Part shown: positions 37,501 to 48,722 of the stretch, piece by piece
How the letters are laid out: each line of letters starts with the position of its first letter
Numbering within the stretch: position 1 is the stretch's first letter
Source: Rhyacichthys aspro
Taxonomy: Eukaryota; Chordata; Actinopteri; Gobiiformes; Rhyacichthyidae
Direction: 5' to 3'
Length of the DNA stretch: 64,000 nucleotides
Assembly: GCA_036850595.1 (NCBI GenBank)
Contig: CM072152.1
Location: forward strand, 20,783,179-20,847,178
Notes under the pieces: model-generated
Told to the model about the DNA's origin: nothing
Databases searched by the model: none
The model's input: only the letters and a program-made list of their open reading frames with translations
Position numbers and translations under genes: made by a program

Positions 37501-40500
37501 TAACAACCACTAACCAAAATTGTATTGATGCAGTTTGGAAGTAAAATCTATATGGAATGACAGAACACTGTCAGTGCTTTTTATACTCTGCATCTGTGCC
37601 TCCATATTTGGCTGCTGTTGTGTATTCTTTTTCCCTTTCCCTACTGTGGCTGTCACATCAGCTCTATAGGGCGATGAGGTGTGCTCTATAATGTCACAGT
37701 CAGACGTTGTGGAGCCATGTAGCAGCGGCAGAATGTAAACACCAGCCCCTTTCCTTACCCTGAGCTAGCTTTAACTAAAACAAGGCCTCTGTTTCCAATT
37801 ACCTGTAGTGCTCCTCAAACATACAGAAGATTTCAGAGAAGCACACTGAATACAGCGTTGCAGTGTTTTCTTACTGATCAGAAACTTTTTATTATCCGAC
37901 TTATCCTCCAGTGCTACGAGAACAAAGTCTTTTTATTCGTGTTTATCTTGATATTTTCGTTTTATTAAGATGTTTTCAGAGCGTGCCTGCTATACAGTAC
38001 ACCGCACTCTTCAATTCCCAAAGGCCTTTGCTTTATAGTGCAAGATCAATGTGTTATTTGGGCTCGTGTTATTCCTCAAGGTGACTACATGTTAAAGCTG
38101 CCCCAGAAACACAAAAGGAGCATTTTTCTTGTGTTTTGTTATTTAAGATTAAGATCAATTTTCAGTTTTGCAGCAGCAGCAGCAATGGGGAGGAGCAGTG
38201 ATAATGGAGTCGACTTGTAGGGAGGAGAGACCTTAGTTTAGTTTAATTGAGTCAGCTGTGTCGTTGTTGTGTAACAGAGAAAGGTCAAAGATAAAAAGAG
38301 AAGAACACTGTCTCTTTCTTTAAAATGCTGCTTGTTTTGAAATGGCACTTCCTCAAATAGGTCAACTTATTTAACAACCATCTGTTTCTTAGACAGCTTC
38401 TTGCAGATGTTAAAGCTTCTTGTGATTCCCAATGTGTGTGATGTTTGGTTTACTCTGTTTTTAGTCATTTATATTTATGGTCCACCAATTTAACAACAAA
38501 AAACAGTGTCAAGATCAACTTTTGCAAACACATGGAAACATGAAGGTGTCTTTTAGTGTCCCAAATGGATGCATTTGGTTTGCAAGATGCATACATATTT
38601 TAGTACCACTTTATATTCCAGCTTGGTATTGGCATGGTAGGTGAGGTTGTTGAAGATGTTGCCCCCTTGTTGTTGATGTTGCCCTGAATCACTAAATTAG
38701 AATAAAAAGAGCTGTAGATATTTTCTATTCATGGTATTTAATGGAAAAAAAAAGCTTGTCGGGAATATGGTTGTAACTATTCTGTACATCTGGTTATGAT
38801 AAGAAAAAGATAATAGGGCTTTTGTAATTTATATAAACAGATTCAAAATACAGTAAATTAGTGACTTAAATATACTGAATCAGTCTTTCTATGACATGTA
38901 AATGGGGCAGCCAAAGTTCAATCATCATGTCAGTGTATCAGTGAATGTTAAAAAGCATAACCACTTCCATGTTTTGGTGTAAAAGGGCTCTTAATGTCTC
39001 AACTTAACCACCCTAGGAGTCAAATGTGATTTATGTGAGGCAGTCCTGCATTATGTAGCATAAATGTCCCTGAGTTCACAGTGAAAAGCATATGCATTTC
39101 AAAGTATGTATGTAATATGAAAGCGGGTGGGACTATGGCAAACCTGGAGCATCAACATAAAACTCCAAAGTGCTCCATCAGGATGAGAATATGTGTTGCA
39201 TTGTTCCCTTTTTAATTTGCCACTTCTCTCACACTTACTTGACTTATCGTTCCTCCTCTTCTCACCAGTCGCTCTTTCGGTCGTGGGGCTAATCACTCCC
39301 TTCAGTGTCAGTGGGGCGCGCCGTTATTGTCTCCTGTAATTAACTGGTTATCAAACAAGAACATTTCATTAAGGTACAATTAGGGGCTAATTCAGGCGGG
39401 ACACCTCTGTGTCAGGATTACGAAGGAGGCATATGCTCTCCCCTCACAGCTTTGTTATTTTTAATTCATACTGACCTGAAGCCTCTGACGGCTTAAATTG
39501 CTAATGAATCCACTCACTTTGGAATAATTAGACATCCTTAGGCATGGTAATTTATTTAAAAGTATCAGTCATTGCACAAATCATTAGCTGTGTTAAATTA
39601 ATTTCAAATTAAAGCTGCTGGGAGTAGTTTAGCTCATTAAAGAGGCAGCCAAAGCTCTATCAATATTTTAGGGAGCATGGGGTAAGGTTGTCACTTCACT
39701 GTAAACAGCCATTCATTTCTCATTGCAAGTAGAGTATGTTTTACTCTCTATTAATAAAAACGTCTTCGATAATGCTATTTGGAAATGTCTGAGAGTATAA
39801 AACAGAGGAGAAATGGTAATAATATTGTAAACAGTGATGAGTGAGAGGATAAACATCAGCTGTTTGAGCAAGAGATTGTATCCGTCCTCATCCGTCGTTT
39901 GTTTGCTGTTCTGTGTCTATGTCTGTTTGTTTATTGACTGGATGTGTTAGTGGCTGACAGACTATGTGCGTTTGGCATCGCATGAATGCTTAATGGTTAT
40001 TCTACCCCACCTCTTTTGAAAGAAATGACCCCGTCCACCGAGCCGCAGACAGTGTCTCGCTGAGGATCAGTAATTACCCACAGCATTCATGCACAAACTC
40101 AGACGCGTGCACGTATTAAATCGCTTCTCAAGGAGCTAAGATCTAAGTCTCCATCGCTAATTCAAGGCTGGACTTTTGCTACTTGTTTTTTCCACATCAA
40201 AACGTCAATGGCAGTTGAGTGACACACAGCGACATTAACTCCCAGCCTTAATGCATTATTTGAGGCTCACTCAAGCTGCTTGAGATTGCCTCTAAAAACA
40301 CTCTTTTGCTTTTATTTTTTTTTTAGTTTTGAGTGATTTGCACAGACAAGAGCTCTGATTAAGAGATGAGCAAGAGCCTCAAAAAAGAGCAGTAGAAAAA
40401 ATAACAAACAACACTTAACTGCAAAAGTGCGATAGTTATCCATTTTTTTAACAATATTTGGGAGACAAAATGTGAAAGACAACATTTTTATTAACTTTTT

Positions 40501-43500
40501 GTTAAAGTTGCATCGTGCACTATTTTGTTGTGTTCAGTCAATAGCGTTTTAAATGTGTATATTCACATAAACATAGACAAATGCAAAGGCATTTACAGCT
40601 CCATTTTGTTACTACTTGTTCCTACAACTTCACAAAGCAGGAGAACCGAGCAGTGTCAGAGGAGAAGTGCATCTGTTTTTGATAACACAATCATCAGGTT
40701 TTGTTTCTGATTTTGGAAGTAAACCCATCATCTGACCCATTTCTTCTGGGTTTGTTCATAGTTCAAGTATACCCTACACTTCACCTTTAATATCCTCTTT
40801 ATTTACAGTGACTGACTTTCAACATTGGGCTCCTAAGAATACATTTACCATCAACTAACATAATAAAAAAAGTTTCAATCCTCATACAAAGCCTGAAATG
40901 TAAAGAGCTAAAAACATAAAAGAAAGTGTTTAAACAGTACTGTATACCCACTCTATTGTAATAACTTTTAGTATAGAAGTATATCGTTAATTACTTTATA
41001 CATGTGTATAAATCTGTTTCATTTACATTTTGGAAACTAGGTAGGAATTAATATAAGCACTGCAAAACTCCTAAATACATCTAACATCATTAGACAAAAC
41101 AATATAGGCTCTTATAGGGCCCTTATACCACACATAAAAGCAGTATTTTTTTTAATTAACATGAGGCAACTTTTTAAGCAGCTGGAGTCTGTACATAAAC
41201 ATCATTAACTTGTAATTGTGGATATATTCTCTTCATGCCTTTTCTAATTCATCTCAATTTTGAAAGAAGTAGCTAACCTAACATGATAAAGATAGTCACA
41301 GGTCCCTGAACTCCAAAACATACTGCTGGGTCACACTCTTCTATCATGACTCCCCAAATCTCCTCCACATCAGTCAGCGTGCGACCGGTCCGCAGGGTCA
41401 TTTTAGCCTTTTGCCTTCACCTTGTAATCAATCGCGGTGGTTGTTATAGTTGTTGTTGTGTTTTCTCCCACAGAGCTACAAGAGGAAAACAGAGGCTGCT
41501 AAGAAGGAGTACCTGAAAGCCCTGGCCGCCTACAGAGCCAGTCTGGTTTCCAAGGTAACGGCGGGGGGTCACGTCTTTGATATACATGGGTCAGTGGTGA
41601 TATAAGGGATGATAAATTAGACAGAGAATTCCTCTCTCTCTTTATTCCAGCCAAAGGGTGCATTTGCTACACTAAAGGTTTGTGTGCTCAAAGGAGAACC
41701 GCTGAAATTAGGACTTGAACACACCTGATTTGTAACCTGGGGAGACATGAAAAGGAACTGTTTGTCTGTGTGGGTTTACACATGCATGGATCTATCACTG
41801 TCAGTGTCTGTTAAGGAGACTAAAATGTGGTTATTGTTATAAAGGAGCTTTTTTTTATTTTTCATGATTTTTAAATCCCCTTTTTTTAGAATGACAGAAA
41901 CAGTAAAAGTGTTTCTGTTCTTCTGCCAAAACTACATACAGTCCATATCGTTAAAGAGATATATTTAAGGTGGTCGGTGGACCTCTTTTCAATTCTCTTT
42001 GCCTGCATTGTTTCCAATTCCAAATTGCATTAGCATATACCAGGCTCCTCCTCCTGCCTCAGCCCCCTCTCCCAGCTCCACACTTCCGCCTCAGTTGCAC
42101 TCATGGGCCGAAAACAAGCACCTTGATTAAAGCATGAATAGTTAATTCATCAGCCTCTTCACTGTGGCATACTTTCAGCTAAAGACTATTCTCATCTCTT
42201 GTCTTTGGTGCAATTAGACATTCATGTCAGAGCTTCTATACAGAGGCTTGATTGATACTATATATGTGGTAGATTGCCAGTCAAAAAACTGAAATAAACC
42301 CACACCATCCCCCTTCATTCACAGAGCAGCCAACGTGAAAGCAGCTCTAAATCTCTTTTTTAATTACCAATGAAGGAGTCTTTTCAAAGTGAGTTGGGGT
42401 GGGTGGAATTGGATGTAATTGGAGCTTCATTTAGAGGATTCACATCTTCAGTGTGCACCTGTTGCCTTTTGTTTTGTAATGCATGGAGATTTGTTTGGTA
42501 AAAGACGAAAAAACTAAAGTTTGATTGCTAGACACAAGTGTCTCAGCACTTCTCTGCAGCTCATTAAAATTAAACACACAAGTAGAGAAGACAGAATTTA
42601 TTCGGAAAATGACAGATTCAGACTTTGTAATTCTGGTATATAGCATATATTTACTGTAAAACTGGTGAATTTCAGTTTTATTACAAATCTACCAACCAAT
42701 GACAGGCATGCAGTATATATTTTTGTGGCCGTTGTATAAATCACACAAACAGCCAAAAACACAGACATTACCTCCAATACATGTAATATTACCTCCCTTA
42801 TCATAAAATAAAGCGAGTAAGTTCAGAAAACATAAAATGTATGACTTATTATGATGTCTCTTAACATTACACACATTCTTAATACTTCAGTTCTATCTGT
42901 TTTTCTAAGTTAGATGGTGATTTCTGCAAGACGGTCTACGAGAATTGCATTAGATTTGAAAGATTTGGTGAGGTCACAAATGACTCCAGACCAAACTTTC
43001 ACATAAATAGTCCATTAACGAGACAGCCAGTTAATAAAGATACAGTGTAATTGAAAACAAGTGACAAAACAAAAACCCTTTTAATTTAATGCAAAGTTAA
43101 AGAGGTTGGGAAACTCACAAAAAGGTTTATTTATAACCACATATTAATTCCAGCTCAGTGCAATACATTTTACACATCACAGTCAGCCTTTAACATGTGC
43201 TGCATTTCGTCACTATTTCATTTTCCACTTAACCCTGGGAAAATACATCTGTCCCTCACTTCAGCCGTCCCACCGTCCCATCCCATTGATTATTTCAGGG
43301 ATTCAGGGGGATGGATGTGAGCCATTACTAAATACCAGACGACCACATATCACTCCAGCCGTCGTGACAGTTAATGAGAAACACTGGATGTATTTCAAAC
43401 ATACAGCTCCTCGTGAAGTAAAGGGAGACAGAGAGAGCCGTAGAAAAACGTGTGGGCGGTTGTCGAGCTGCGCAGCTTCAGCAGAGGGTTGTTTGGAATA

Positions 43501-45899
43501 AATAAGAACAAGAACAGAGCAGTGATCATGGGTAACATTATCCACAGTGAGTAAACATACGAGGTACTGAATAGTGTGTAATTAGAAGCTGAATTTAGCC
43601 GGTAAAATGTAGTCTTCAATGATACAGTGTACAATTATATTTTCACACCGAACAAAGACGTCTTGTTAAAAAAGATAATGTGTCTTTAAGTGATAGTATG
43701 CAAGATTCTTCTCATGAACAAATAACTCTTTAAGGTCCATGCATGTATCATGTCAAAAAGCATGGCTTTACTCACAGTGTGAACCTACAGTTTTGACTTT
43801 CAAACAACTCTTTTGTATATATCAAATGTAAGTGAATTTATAGAAACACTCTTTTGTAGGAGACAGTGTTGTAGGTTCAGTGTTTCAGTGCTTCTCTTCT
43901 CTGGATATATGCAGCACTGTTCCCTGCACAGATGAAATAACATTAGAACATTATTATTATTAACAAGGATGATGTTTTCACTGCATCACCAGAAAGTTGA
44001 AAATGTTTAGTAATGCTTTTTGTCTGCACTTTATGTGATGGTTTCAACGCTTTACTCACAAACACATCAGAACAGTTTTTTTTATTGAGGATGTCATTGG
44101 CTTTAAAGACATAAACCCAGTGTTTACTAATTGAGTCCTATTTTTCTTCTAGTCATATAATGATCCTGGAGAGACAAAAAGTGGCCAGACGAGCCAGACC
44201 TCTCCACACATGATGCCAGCCAACGCGCCCCTGTACAGTGTGCCACCTCCCCCTCAGCCGTCGTCCCCGTACTTGGGGCCCGGGGCCTTCCCTCTCGCCG
44301 ACCTGCAGAGCTACACGGGACACGCCCCCCGCCACGCGCTGTCGCAGACCCTCAGCCAATCACAGATGCTGCCCAGCATTAGTGCCTCTCCCCCCTCCTC
44401 CTTCCAGATCAGCCCACCCCTGCACCCCCACCAGCAGCTCTCCCTGCACCAGAGCTCGCTGCTCAACCAGCCCATCCGCATGCAGCAGGTCCAGTCCCAG
44501 CCAATCATCTCTCACCAGATGGGGCTGCAGGCCTCTCTTCACTCCCCGCCTCCAGGGCAGCAGGTAAACCATATAGAATCCTACTCATTCATGATGAACA
44601 GATTTAAAATACACATATTATACTTTTTCTGACATTTTAGGGGTTAAAGCTTTTGAGTCATTTAAACACTGAGCAAGGTGCATTGGTGGTAAAGAGGAGC
44701 AAACTGAGTAAACTGTGGCTCACTTTGACAATCTGAAGTGTGGGTTGACTCTATGAAGTCTGTTGTCATTGAGATGAATGACAGTGTAATTTGCAATCTG
44801 TTTCCTGGTGTTAGGTTTGTAGACATACTTTCCAAAGCTATTGTAAAACTGTGTGTGGCCACCTTGTTTGTGGTTAAGCACACCATCTATAATGTGTTAT
44901 AATTTGTGACTAGCAACAGCTACAACTGTGTGACCACCATTATTTACTTTTTCTGAACTGTGACCTAATTCCAAATAAGATATGCTCAGAATCACATTTC
45001 TCAGCTTTCAAGGCCAACTACTTTAAACAATGGGTGACGTAACTCTATAAGTACACTCCCCTTTAATGTCAGTGGCAAGGCTCCAACTGCACAGCATTTT
45101 TAACACAATGGCTCTTTATGTAGGCATTAAAATGGGATTAAGAATGCATTTTTATATTTAATTGTAAATGGGCCTCAATGATTATATGTTTGTTTTGTCC
45201 TCAGGGTTTCTCCCACCTTCAGTCAGAGTATCAGAAGAGCATTGGCGGTTCCCAGTCTCCAGGAGCCCCTGGCCCTGGTCCAGGCCCCGGAGTGGCTCCG
45301 AGCCATGACTGGGACAGTGAATACTGCAATCGGGAGTGTGGCAACCACTGCAGGTCAGCACAACAACACTGTTTTCATTCCTCTCGAGTCTTTCTCACAG
45401 TCAATAAGACTTGAGTCAAAACAAAGAAATGGGTTTAAAGCACATGTACCATCTTTTTACACTACCGTCAAAGCTTAGAAAAGTAAGGCAGTGCAATATT
45501 GTAGGCTTTTGACCAGAAATAAGCATATATTGTGGTGTCAGATGTCTCCCAACTGCTTTCACAATGGAAGTGTTGAAAATTGTCAGCTCTGTTCCAGTGA
45601 GACGGGGTAGACAGCTGCAGAGGTAATGGTGAGATAATAGAGCCTGTCATGTGTTTGTCAGACAGCACTGAAAAACAGATGTTCCTAACACAAGTTTTAT
45701 CTGCTATTGTACTAAATGCTTTGGCAGACTGTTCACTGCTGCAGCACTGCACAATACTGGAAGATATAGGATTGGATTGCATTGTAAAGTGAATGAAAAA
45801 ATGTCTGTTGTGTTGTATGTTTGTAAGTCTAACCTTGGGTGTTGCTGTGTCTCCAGTGGCAGCATGATAGGCAGGGACAAGCCACTCTACCTCACCTGA
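16241..45899 (+). CDS. tox2: TOX2, HMG-box transcription factor, 3' seven exons (5' partial)
   Basis: Joined exons 16241-16519, 33373-33627, 34926-35156, 41474-41554, 44153-44563, 45205-45353 and 45857-45899 give 1449 nt: 482 residues and a TGA stop. Every junction has GT-AG ends and compatible phase. TOX-family proteins are nuclear DNA-binding regulators with a single HMG box; TOX2 is known in lymphoid and reproductive-axis gene control. In visible numbering: acidic segment EDYEIPPITPPN near 24-35, serine/proline stretch GSKSATPSPSSS in exon 4, lysine run 198-203, HMG box about 204-275, then a proline/glutamine/serine-rich tail ending RDKPLYLT. The NHPEPPLLHL segment and this C-terminus fit TOX2 rather than TOX or TOX3, which have glutamine-rich tails. 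The initiator exons are missing and presumably lie before base 1. Confidence 0.93.
17990..18085 (-). repeat. Interspersed repeat family A fragment
   Basis: The minus strand reads AGCAGACAAACTGAGCAC, then GAGGAGAAGTGAAATGGTG and GTTTCTTTTTC, matching the central part of the family A copies. Confidence 0.4.
21296..21395 (+). repeat. Degenerate ATGCTAT tandem repeat
   Basis: Repeated TATGCTATGCTA, GGTATGCTATACTA and ACTATGCTATGCTACACT, with a trailing CCTATGCTATAATATGC. A decayed minisatellite. Confidence 0.65.
24144..24156. promoter_or_regulatory. RFX X-box-like palindrome
   Basis: GTTGCTTAGCAAC, a perfect inverted repeat with six-base arms and one centre base. This is the architecture of RFX-factor X-boxes (consensus GTTRCCATGGYAAC). 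It lies in an intronic stretch of ordinary composition. Function is inferred. Confidence 0.45.
25834..25855 (+). repeat. (AC)11 microsatellite
   Basis: Eleven uninterrupted AC units. Confidence 0.95.
26600..26740 (+). repeat. Interspersed repeat family A copy
   Basis: GGACAAACTGAGCACTGTTG from 26641, then GAAAAGCATTCATCAGGTTT, shared with 5799-5840 and 40645-40700. The upstream GCTGCACTGTGTAAAAGG near 26384 may be the family's other end. Confidence 0.5.
27003..27022 (+). repeat. (TTA)n microsatellite
   Basis: TTATTATTATATTATTATTA, interrupted trinucleotide repeat. Confidence 0.85.
29370..29384 (+). repeat. Poly(T) run
   Basis: Fifteen T in a row, followed by GCTTCC; either slippage or the tail of a minus-strand retrocopy, whose body was not recognised. 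Confidence 0.8.
31548..31561. promoter_or_regulatory. RFX X-box-like site
   Basis: GTTGCTATGGCAAT matches the RFX consensus GTTRCCATGGYAAC at 12 of 14 positions. It lies in the 16.9-kb tox2 intron, about 1.8 kb upstream of the histidine-run exon. Confidence 0.4.
33373..33627 (+). CDS. tox2: tox2 exon: histidine-run and Ser/Pro-rich segment
   Basis: The acceptor is CACCCCAG and the donor AAG/GTACTG; 85 codons, phase 0 at both ends. The exon starts MQEMALHHHHHHQQHPD, the counterpart of the IQEM segment of TOX2. It continues with MSALSQLKPQ and SPSPPGSKSATPSPSSSNQE, a hallmark stretch before the nuclear localisation signal in TOX proteins, and ends in the acidic EEETDPHVK. The six-histidine run is encoded by a CAC repeat, so it may vary in length between individuals or species. 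Confidence 0.93.
33628..34925. other. tox2 intron, 1.3 kb
   Basis: AT-rich, canonical GTACTG donor and TTTTTCAG acceptor. No repeat or RNA gene recognised. Confidence 0.85.
34926..35156 (+). CDS. tox2: tox2 exon: nuclear localisation signal and first part of HMG box
   Basis: The acceptor is TTTTTCAG and the donor CAG/GTACAG; 77 codons, phase 0. It encodes ITGEKRPSS, then a proline/lysine-rich stretch ending in six consecutive lysines, then DPNEPTKPVSAYALFFRD, QAAIKGQNPNATFGDVSK and IVASMWDGLGEEQKQ. This is the near-invariant first two helices of the TOX HMG box. It differs from typical mammalian TOX paralogues only at isolated positions, such as Thr for Gln in NEPTKP. HMG boxes of this family bind DNA with little sequence preference and bend it. 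Confidence 0.96.
35971..36030 (+). repeat. (GTGTACGT)n microsatellite
   Basis: A 60-bp alternating purine/pyrimidine tract of GTGTGTACGT-type units ending in (GT)n. The ACGTACGT blocks are self-complementary. It generates Val/Cys/Arg-rich spurious frames. Confidence 0.9.
39300..39680. promoter_or_regulatory. Homeodomain-site-rich candidate enhancer
   Basis: Dense TAATTA/ATTAG-type words: TGTAATTAACTGG, ACAATTAGGGGCTAATTC, GCTAATGAATCC, GGAATAATTAGACATCC, AATCATTAGCTG, TTAAATTAATTTC. They begin just after a GC-rich GGGGCGCGCCG. The clustering and mixed composition resemble conserved non-coding enhancers near developmental regulators, but conservation cannot be measured here. Confidence 0.3.
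40610..40730 (+). repeat. Interspersed repeat family A relic
   Basis: GAACCGAGCAGTGTCAGAGG, then AGAAGTGCATCTG and CAATCATCAGGTTTTG, a diverged match to 26641-26700. Confidence 0.35.
41474..41554 (+). CDS. tox2: tox2 exon: last part of HMG box
   Basis: A small 27-codon exon between TCCCACAG and GTAACG. It encodes SYKRKTEAAKKEYL and KALAAYRASLVSK, the third helix and basic tail of the HMG box. Phase is 0 at both ends, so skipping it would keep the reading frame while removing helix 3. Some mammalian TOX2 transcripts are thought to differ here; whether this fish skips it cannot be read from the sequence. Confidence 0.95.
41555..44152. other. tox2 intron, 2.6 kb
   Basis: No exon or clear repeat. 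A pyrimidine-rich stretch at 42045-42100 precedes GTTAATTCATC. Immediately before it, GCATTAGCATATACC is octamer-like. Otherwise ordinary intron. Confidence 0.8.
44153..44563 (+). CDS. tox2: tox2 exon: Pro/Gln/Ser-rich C-terminal region
   Basis: The acceptor is CTTCTAG and the donor CAG/GTAAAC; 137 codons, phase 0. It starts SYNDPGETKSGQTSQTS and continues through YSVPPPPQPSSPYLGPG, LADLQSYTGHAPRHALSQTL, LPSISASPPSSFQ, HPHQQLSLHQSSLL and MQQVQSQPIISHQ. GETKS, the DLQ block and LSASPP-like block align with the TOX2 C-terminal half. Low complexity and lack of a folded domain suggest a disordered transactivation or co-factor region. The exon is about 60 percent G+C by eye, unlike its introns. 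Confidence 0.92.
44564..45204. other. tox2 intron, 641 bp
   Basis: Canonical GTAAAC donor and GTCCTCAG acceptor; AT-rich with nothing recognisable inside. Confidence 0.9.
45205..45353 (+). CDS. tox2: tox2 penultimate exon
   Basis: The acceptor is GTCCTCAG and the donor AG/GTCAGC; 49 codons plus two bases (phase 2). It encodes GFSHLQSEYQKS, a Gly/Pro-rich stretch GAPGPGPGPG, then SHDWDSEYCNRECGNHC. The DWDS-Y---ECG pattern is the distinctive TOX2 C-terminal signature. The open frame runs on past the donor for about 20 codons, but only the spliced form joins the last exon. Confidence 0.9.
45354..45856. other. tox2 last intron, 503 bp
   Basis: Donor GTCAGC and acceptor GTCTCCAG. A long minus-strand open frame crosses this intron and the 3'UTR, but it is low complexity and resembles no protein. 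Confidence 0.88.
45857..45899 (+). CDS. tox2: tox2 last coding exon and stop
   Basis: After the CTCCAG acceptor the first T completes an AGT serine codon begun in the previous exon. The next codons read GSMIGRDKPLYLT and TGA (45897-45899). RDK-LYLT is the conserved extreme C-terminus of TOX2, which fixes both the splice site and the gene identity. A short exon like this is easily missed by gene finders. Confidence 0.9.
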
Positions 45900-46509
45900 A
45901 ACTGAAGATCCTGCTCTTTCTACAAATGCGACACCGAGGAGGAGTCTACTGTTGCCCTCTAGACCCCACTGCATCACCCTGTCCCCCTCCCATCCACCCA
46001 TCTCCCCTGACCTTATTCTGACGCAGACACTTACACACAAAGTGCATACATTTACATACATCCACACACAAACCACCCTGACACCTTTTTGTCAGTGTAA
46101 TCATTCTTTCTCTCCAAAATTTGTGACCAGTTTTTTGACTAGATGACTACTGTCTGTACCACTTCATGTATTAGCAGTCCTCTCGCTGTTTAAATTTGCC
46201 AAGCACTTATAAAAACCCCACTTCCTCTTCCCCCACTCTTTATCTCTTTGAGTGTCTATGCCCTCCTCATAACAGTATCTAGACTGGGCTACGGAGAGTC
46301 ACCATCCAAGTCCCCCTCAGGGACCCATCCAGCTTTAATTACAAGGAAAAGAAAAACTACTCTTTAGCAATTTAAATTTCATTTCTCTCTTCCTTTCTGT
46401 TGTTGGTGTTGTTTATTTATTCCTGGCTTGCTGAATCATTTCAGCCTCATTTCCATCAAGTAATACTGTACGGTTCTCTTTCATTTTTTGCAAAAGTGGT
46501 AACAGGTAG

Positions 46510-46590
46510 AGTTGTTGTAGTCAAGGCCACACTAACCAAGACCAGAGTGTATCGAGGCATCATAACTGAGTCACCAAGACCATTGTAGGG
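46510..46590 (+). repeat. Interspersed repeat family B copy in the tox2 3'UTR
   Basis: GTAGTCAAGGCCACACTAACC, then AAGACCAGAGTGTATCGAGG and GAGTCACCAAGACC. Matches the minus-strand copy at 6330-6385. Confidence 0.5.
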
Positions 46591-47302
46591 TGAGATTAAG
46601 TCCAGTGTTTGATGCATTGTAAGAAATCTGAGGGAAAAAAAGGTATAAATCCAGTCTAAGACTAAATTCATAAAAGGAGAAGCTTTTGGCAAAGGAGGCA
46701 GGAGGATTTTCTTTTTTAATTAATAGATAAACTAACTCATAATGACAATAATAAATCAGATAAACTGATAGTACATAGTAATAAATATAGACATTTAAAC
46801 TAAACTACCCTCCGTGTCTGAGGCAAGGAAGAGTAAAAATTAGTTTGTGTCTGAGATGAAATCAAGACCTTAAAAAAGACTGGTTTAAATAAAGCATATG
46901 CCACAGTTTTTTTTCTTTTCTATTCCAATACAAAAACTGTTGATCGGTAACTAAAAGGTGGAGCTAAAGACACTGCAGTTTGTTGATTGGTCGGCGGTAT
47001 CATCACTGGAATTAAAATGAGGATTGAAAAAGAAAAATGTAATGCAACAACAAGAAACCGATCTTGTCTCTTGTTAAAAAGAGACTACAGAGAGCTGCGA
47101 GAACAAAGAGTGCCAAGTGCCAGGACTAATGAGAGGAATGAGTAACTTGAATAAAATATAAAATATGTGTGTAGCCTGAAGCAATATTCTTTTTCCACTG
47201 TTTATTCCAGCAGCACATAGAGTATATGATATCAGCCTCAAAAGTCACAATACAAGAGACTTTTGCCTCTTTAGTTTAGTTAATGCCAACATACTTTTAT
47301 AG

Positions 47303-47370
47303 AGGAATCAAACCTGTGTTGCTTGAGTATGTGGTATGCGCTCTACCAGGTGAACCACCGAGGCTCCCCA
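47303..47370 (-). repeat. tRNA-derived SINE head, antisense in the tox2 3'UTR
   Basis: The minus strand reads GGGAGCCTCGGTGGTTCACC, TGGTAGAGCGCATACCACA, then CAGGTTTGATTCC. It has A-box-like (TGGTTCACCTGG) and B-box (GGTTTGATTCC, 47304-47314) internal promoter elements. It is followed by unrelated sequence, so the SINE body appears truncated. It is not a functional tRNA gene: no complete cloverleaf was seen. Confidence 0.6.
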
Positions 47371-48722
47371 ACACTCTTTTATTTTAATTTAATTTGAACT
47401 TGCTCTGATGAGACTAGCTTGTAAAGGAAAAACAAGCTCGATCAGTGATTTCCAAACCGAACCGAACTGAACCGTACTGTATTCGTTGATGGAAATGAGG
47501 CATTTTTGCCAATAAGTGTGGGGCCCTGTACTGTACAGAAACATTACCTTCTAGTACATAGGCCTTGATGTTCCAGTAGCTTCGCTTACGGGCCTGGGGA
47601 TTATTTCTATCATTACAAAAAGCGTGGGTGGGGAACAAAACAAAAGAGATGTTTTTTGTTTTTTTTTATATTTAAGACCCGTTGAGGTCTGCTGAGCTGT
47701 CACAGTGTGATTGTAAATATCACTTTTATGGGATCAAATTGGGAATTGAAAGTCCAGATAGATTTGTTTCTTCTTTAATATTACATGTAAGTCATTGTGT
47801 GTGTGCGTATGAGAGTGTGTTTGAGGCTGGATGTTCGAATGTACCCCATTCACGGTGCGTGCAGCAGTGTCAGAGTGGTTCTCGTGAATTTTAACAGCCC
47901 TGTGCAGGTGGATTTCAGAAGAGTATTTCACACTCTCGTTCTTGCATTAAATCTGTGCTCACTGGTGTGTTTTTTTTCCAATAAAGTTCAATCTAAAACT
48001 GAATATACAATACGTGTCCTGCAGATCATTAAATGGAGAAAGCCAGGTGAAAGATAGAGAGAGAGAAAAAAAACCACTGAGATTAAATGAGATATAATGC
48101 AGTCGAAAAAATAGGTTTGGACTCAAAATGCCCCTTTTTTTCTTCTTTTGTCTGAGCATAATGTCAGATTTTGTGTCTTGGACTTGCAGAAGTAATGAGT
48201 TATGTGAATGAAAACATCACATCCACAGTGATTTTTATAAGTTTATAGTTGGTGTTTGGTTGTTCTGATATTTTTTGCGTGATTAACAGAAATGCTGACA
48301 AATTTTGCTGACAAGAAGCATTTGTTTTTATCTCTTTACTGTAGCATAATTCAAGTTTTAGTTGTAAGAAAACTATAACATTTACAGTTGTGTAAAAACC
48401 CTGCCAATTGTAGTTATTTTATTTGTAAAGCCAGTAATGATAAATATTTTAAATGGTTATCATTATATTGTTTTTGCTAGATGCCCATCAGCCATTTTGA
48501 CAGTTTTTTTTTTCTTATTTATAAAAGAAATAGATCACTTTTGCTTCTTACAATGAAGGTGTATTTTTATTTTATTGTTTTATTTTCTTGCATATTTGAT
48601 AAATTGATGACCATGCAATTATTATTATTTGGATGTTTTTTACATTTGGGGTGCTGCTCATTTCTTTTCTTGCCGGCAGCATCTATTTGTGTCACAATGC
48701 TTCTTTTATTTCAAACCTGCAT

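Larger units (their letters stand above)
35157..41473. other. tox2 intron, 6.3 kb, splitting the HMG box
   Basis: It contains a GTGTACGT microsatellite (35971-36030), a homeodomain-site-rich block (39300-39680), a family A repeat relic (40610-40730) and a CTCF-like word CCACTAGATGGAG (36844-36856). Nothing coding was seen. Confidence 0.75.

Noticed and set aside
44238..44567. Arg/Ser/Pro-rich 109-codon frame in plus frame 2 over the tox2 exon
   Set aside because: A shadow of the real tox2 frame in a GC-rich exon; it lacks compatible splice phase.
45468..46076. 202-codon open frame on the minus strand
   Set aside because: It overlaps the last tox2 intron, the last coding exon and the UTR. 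It is Val/Cys/Ser-rich from CA-type repeats and resembles no protein family.
47303..47370. A functional tRNA gene
   Set aside because: A- and B-box-like words are present, but no complete cloverleaf or acceptor-stem pairing was seen; it is better explained as a SINE head.
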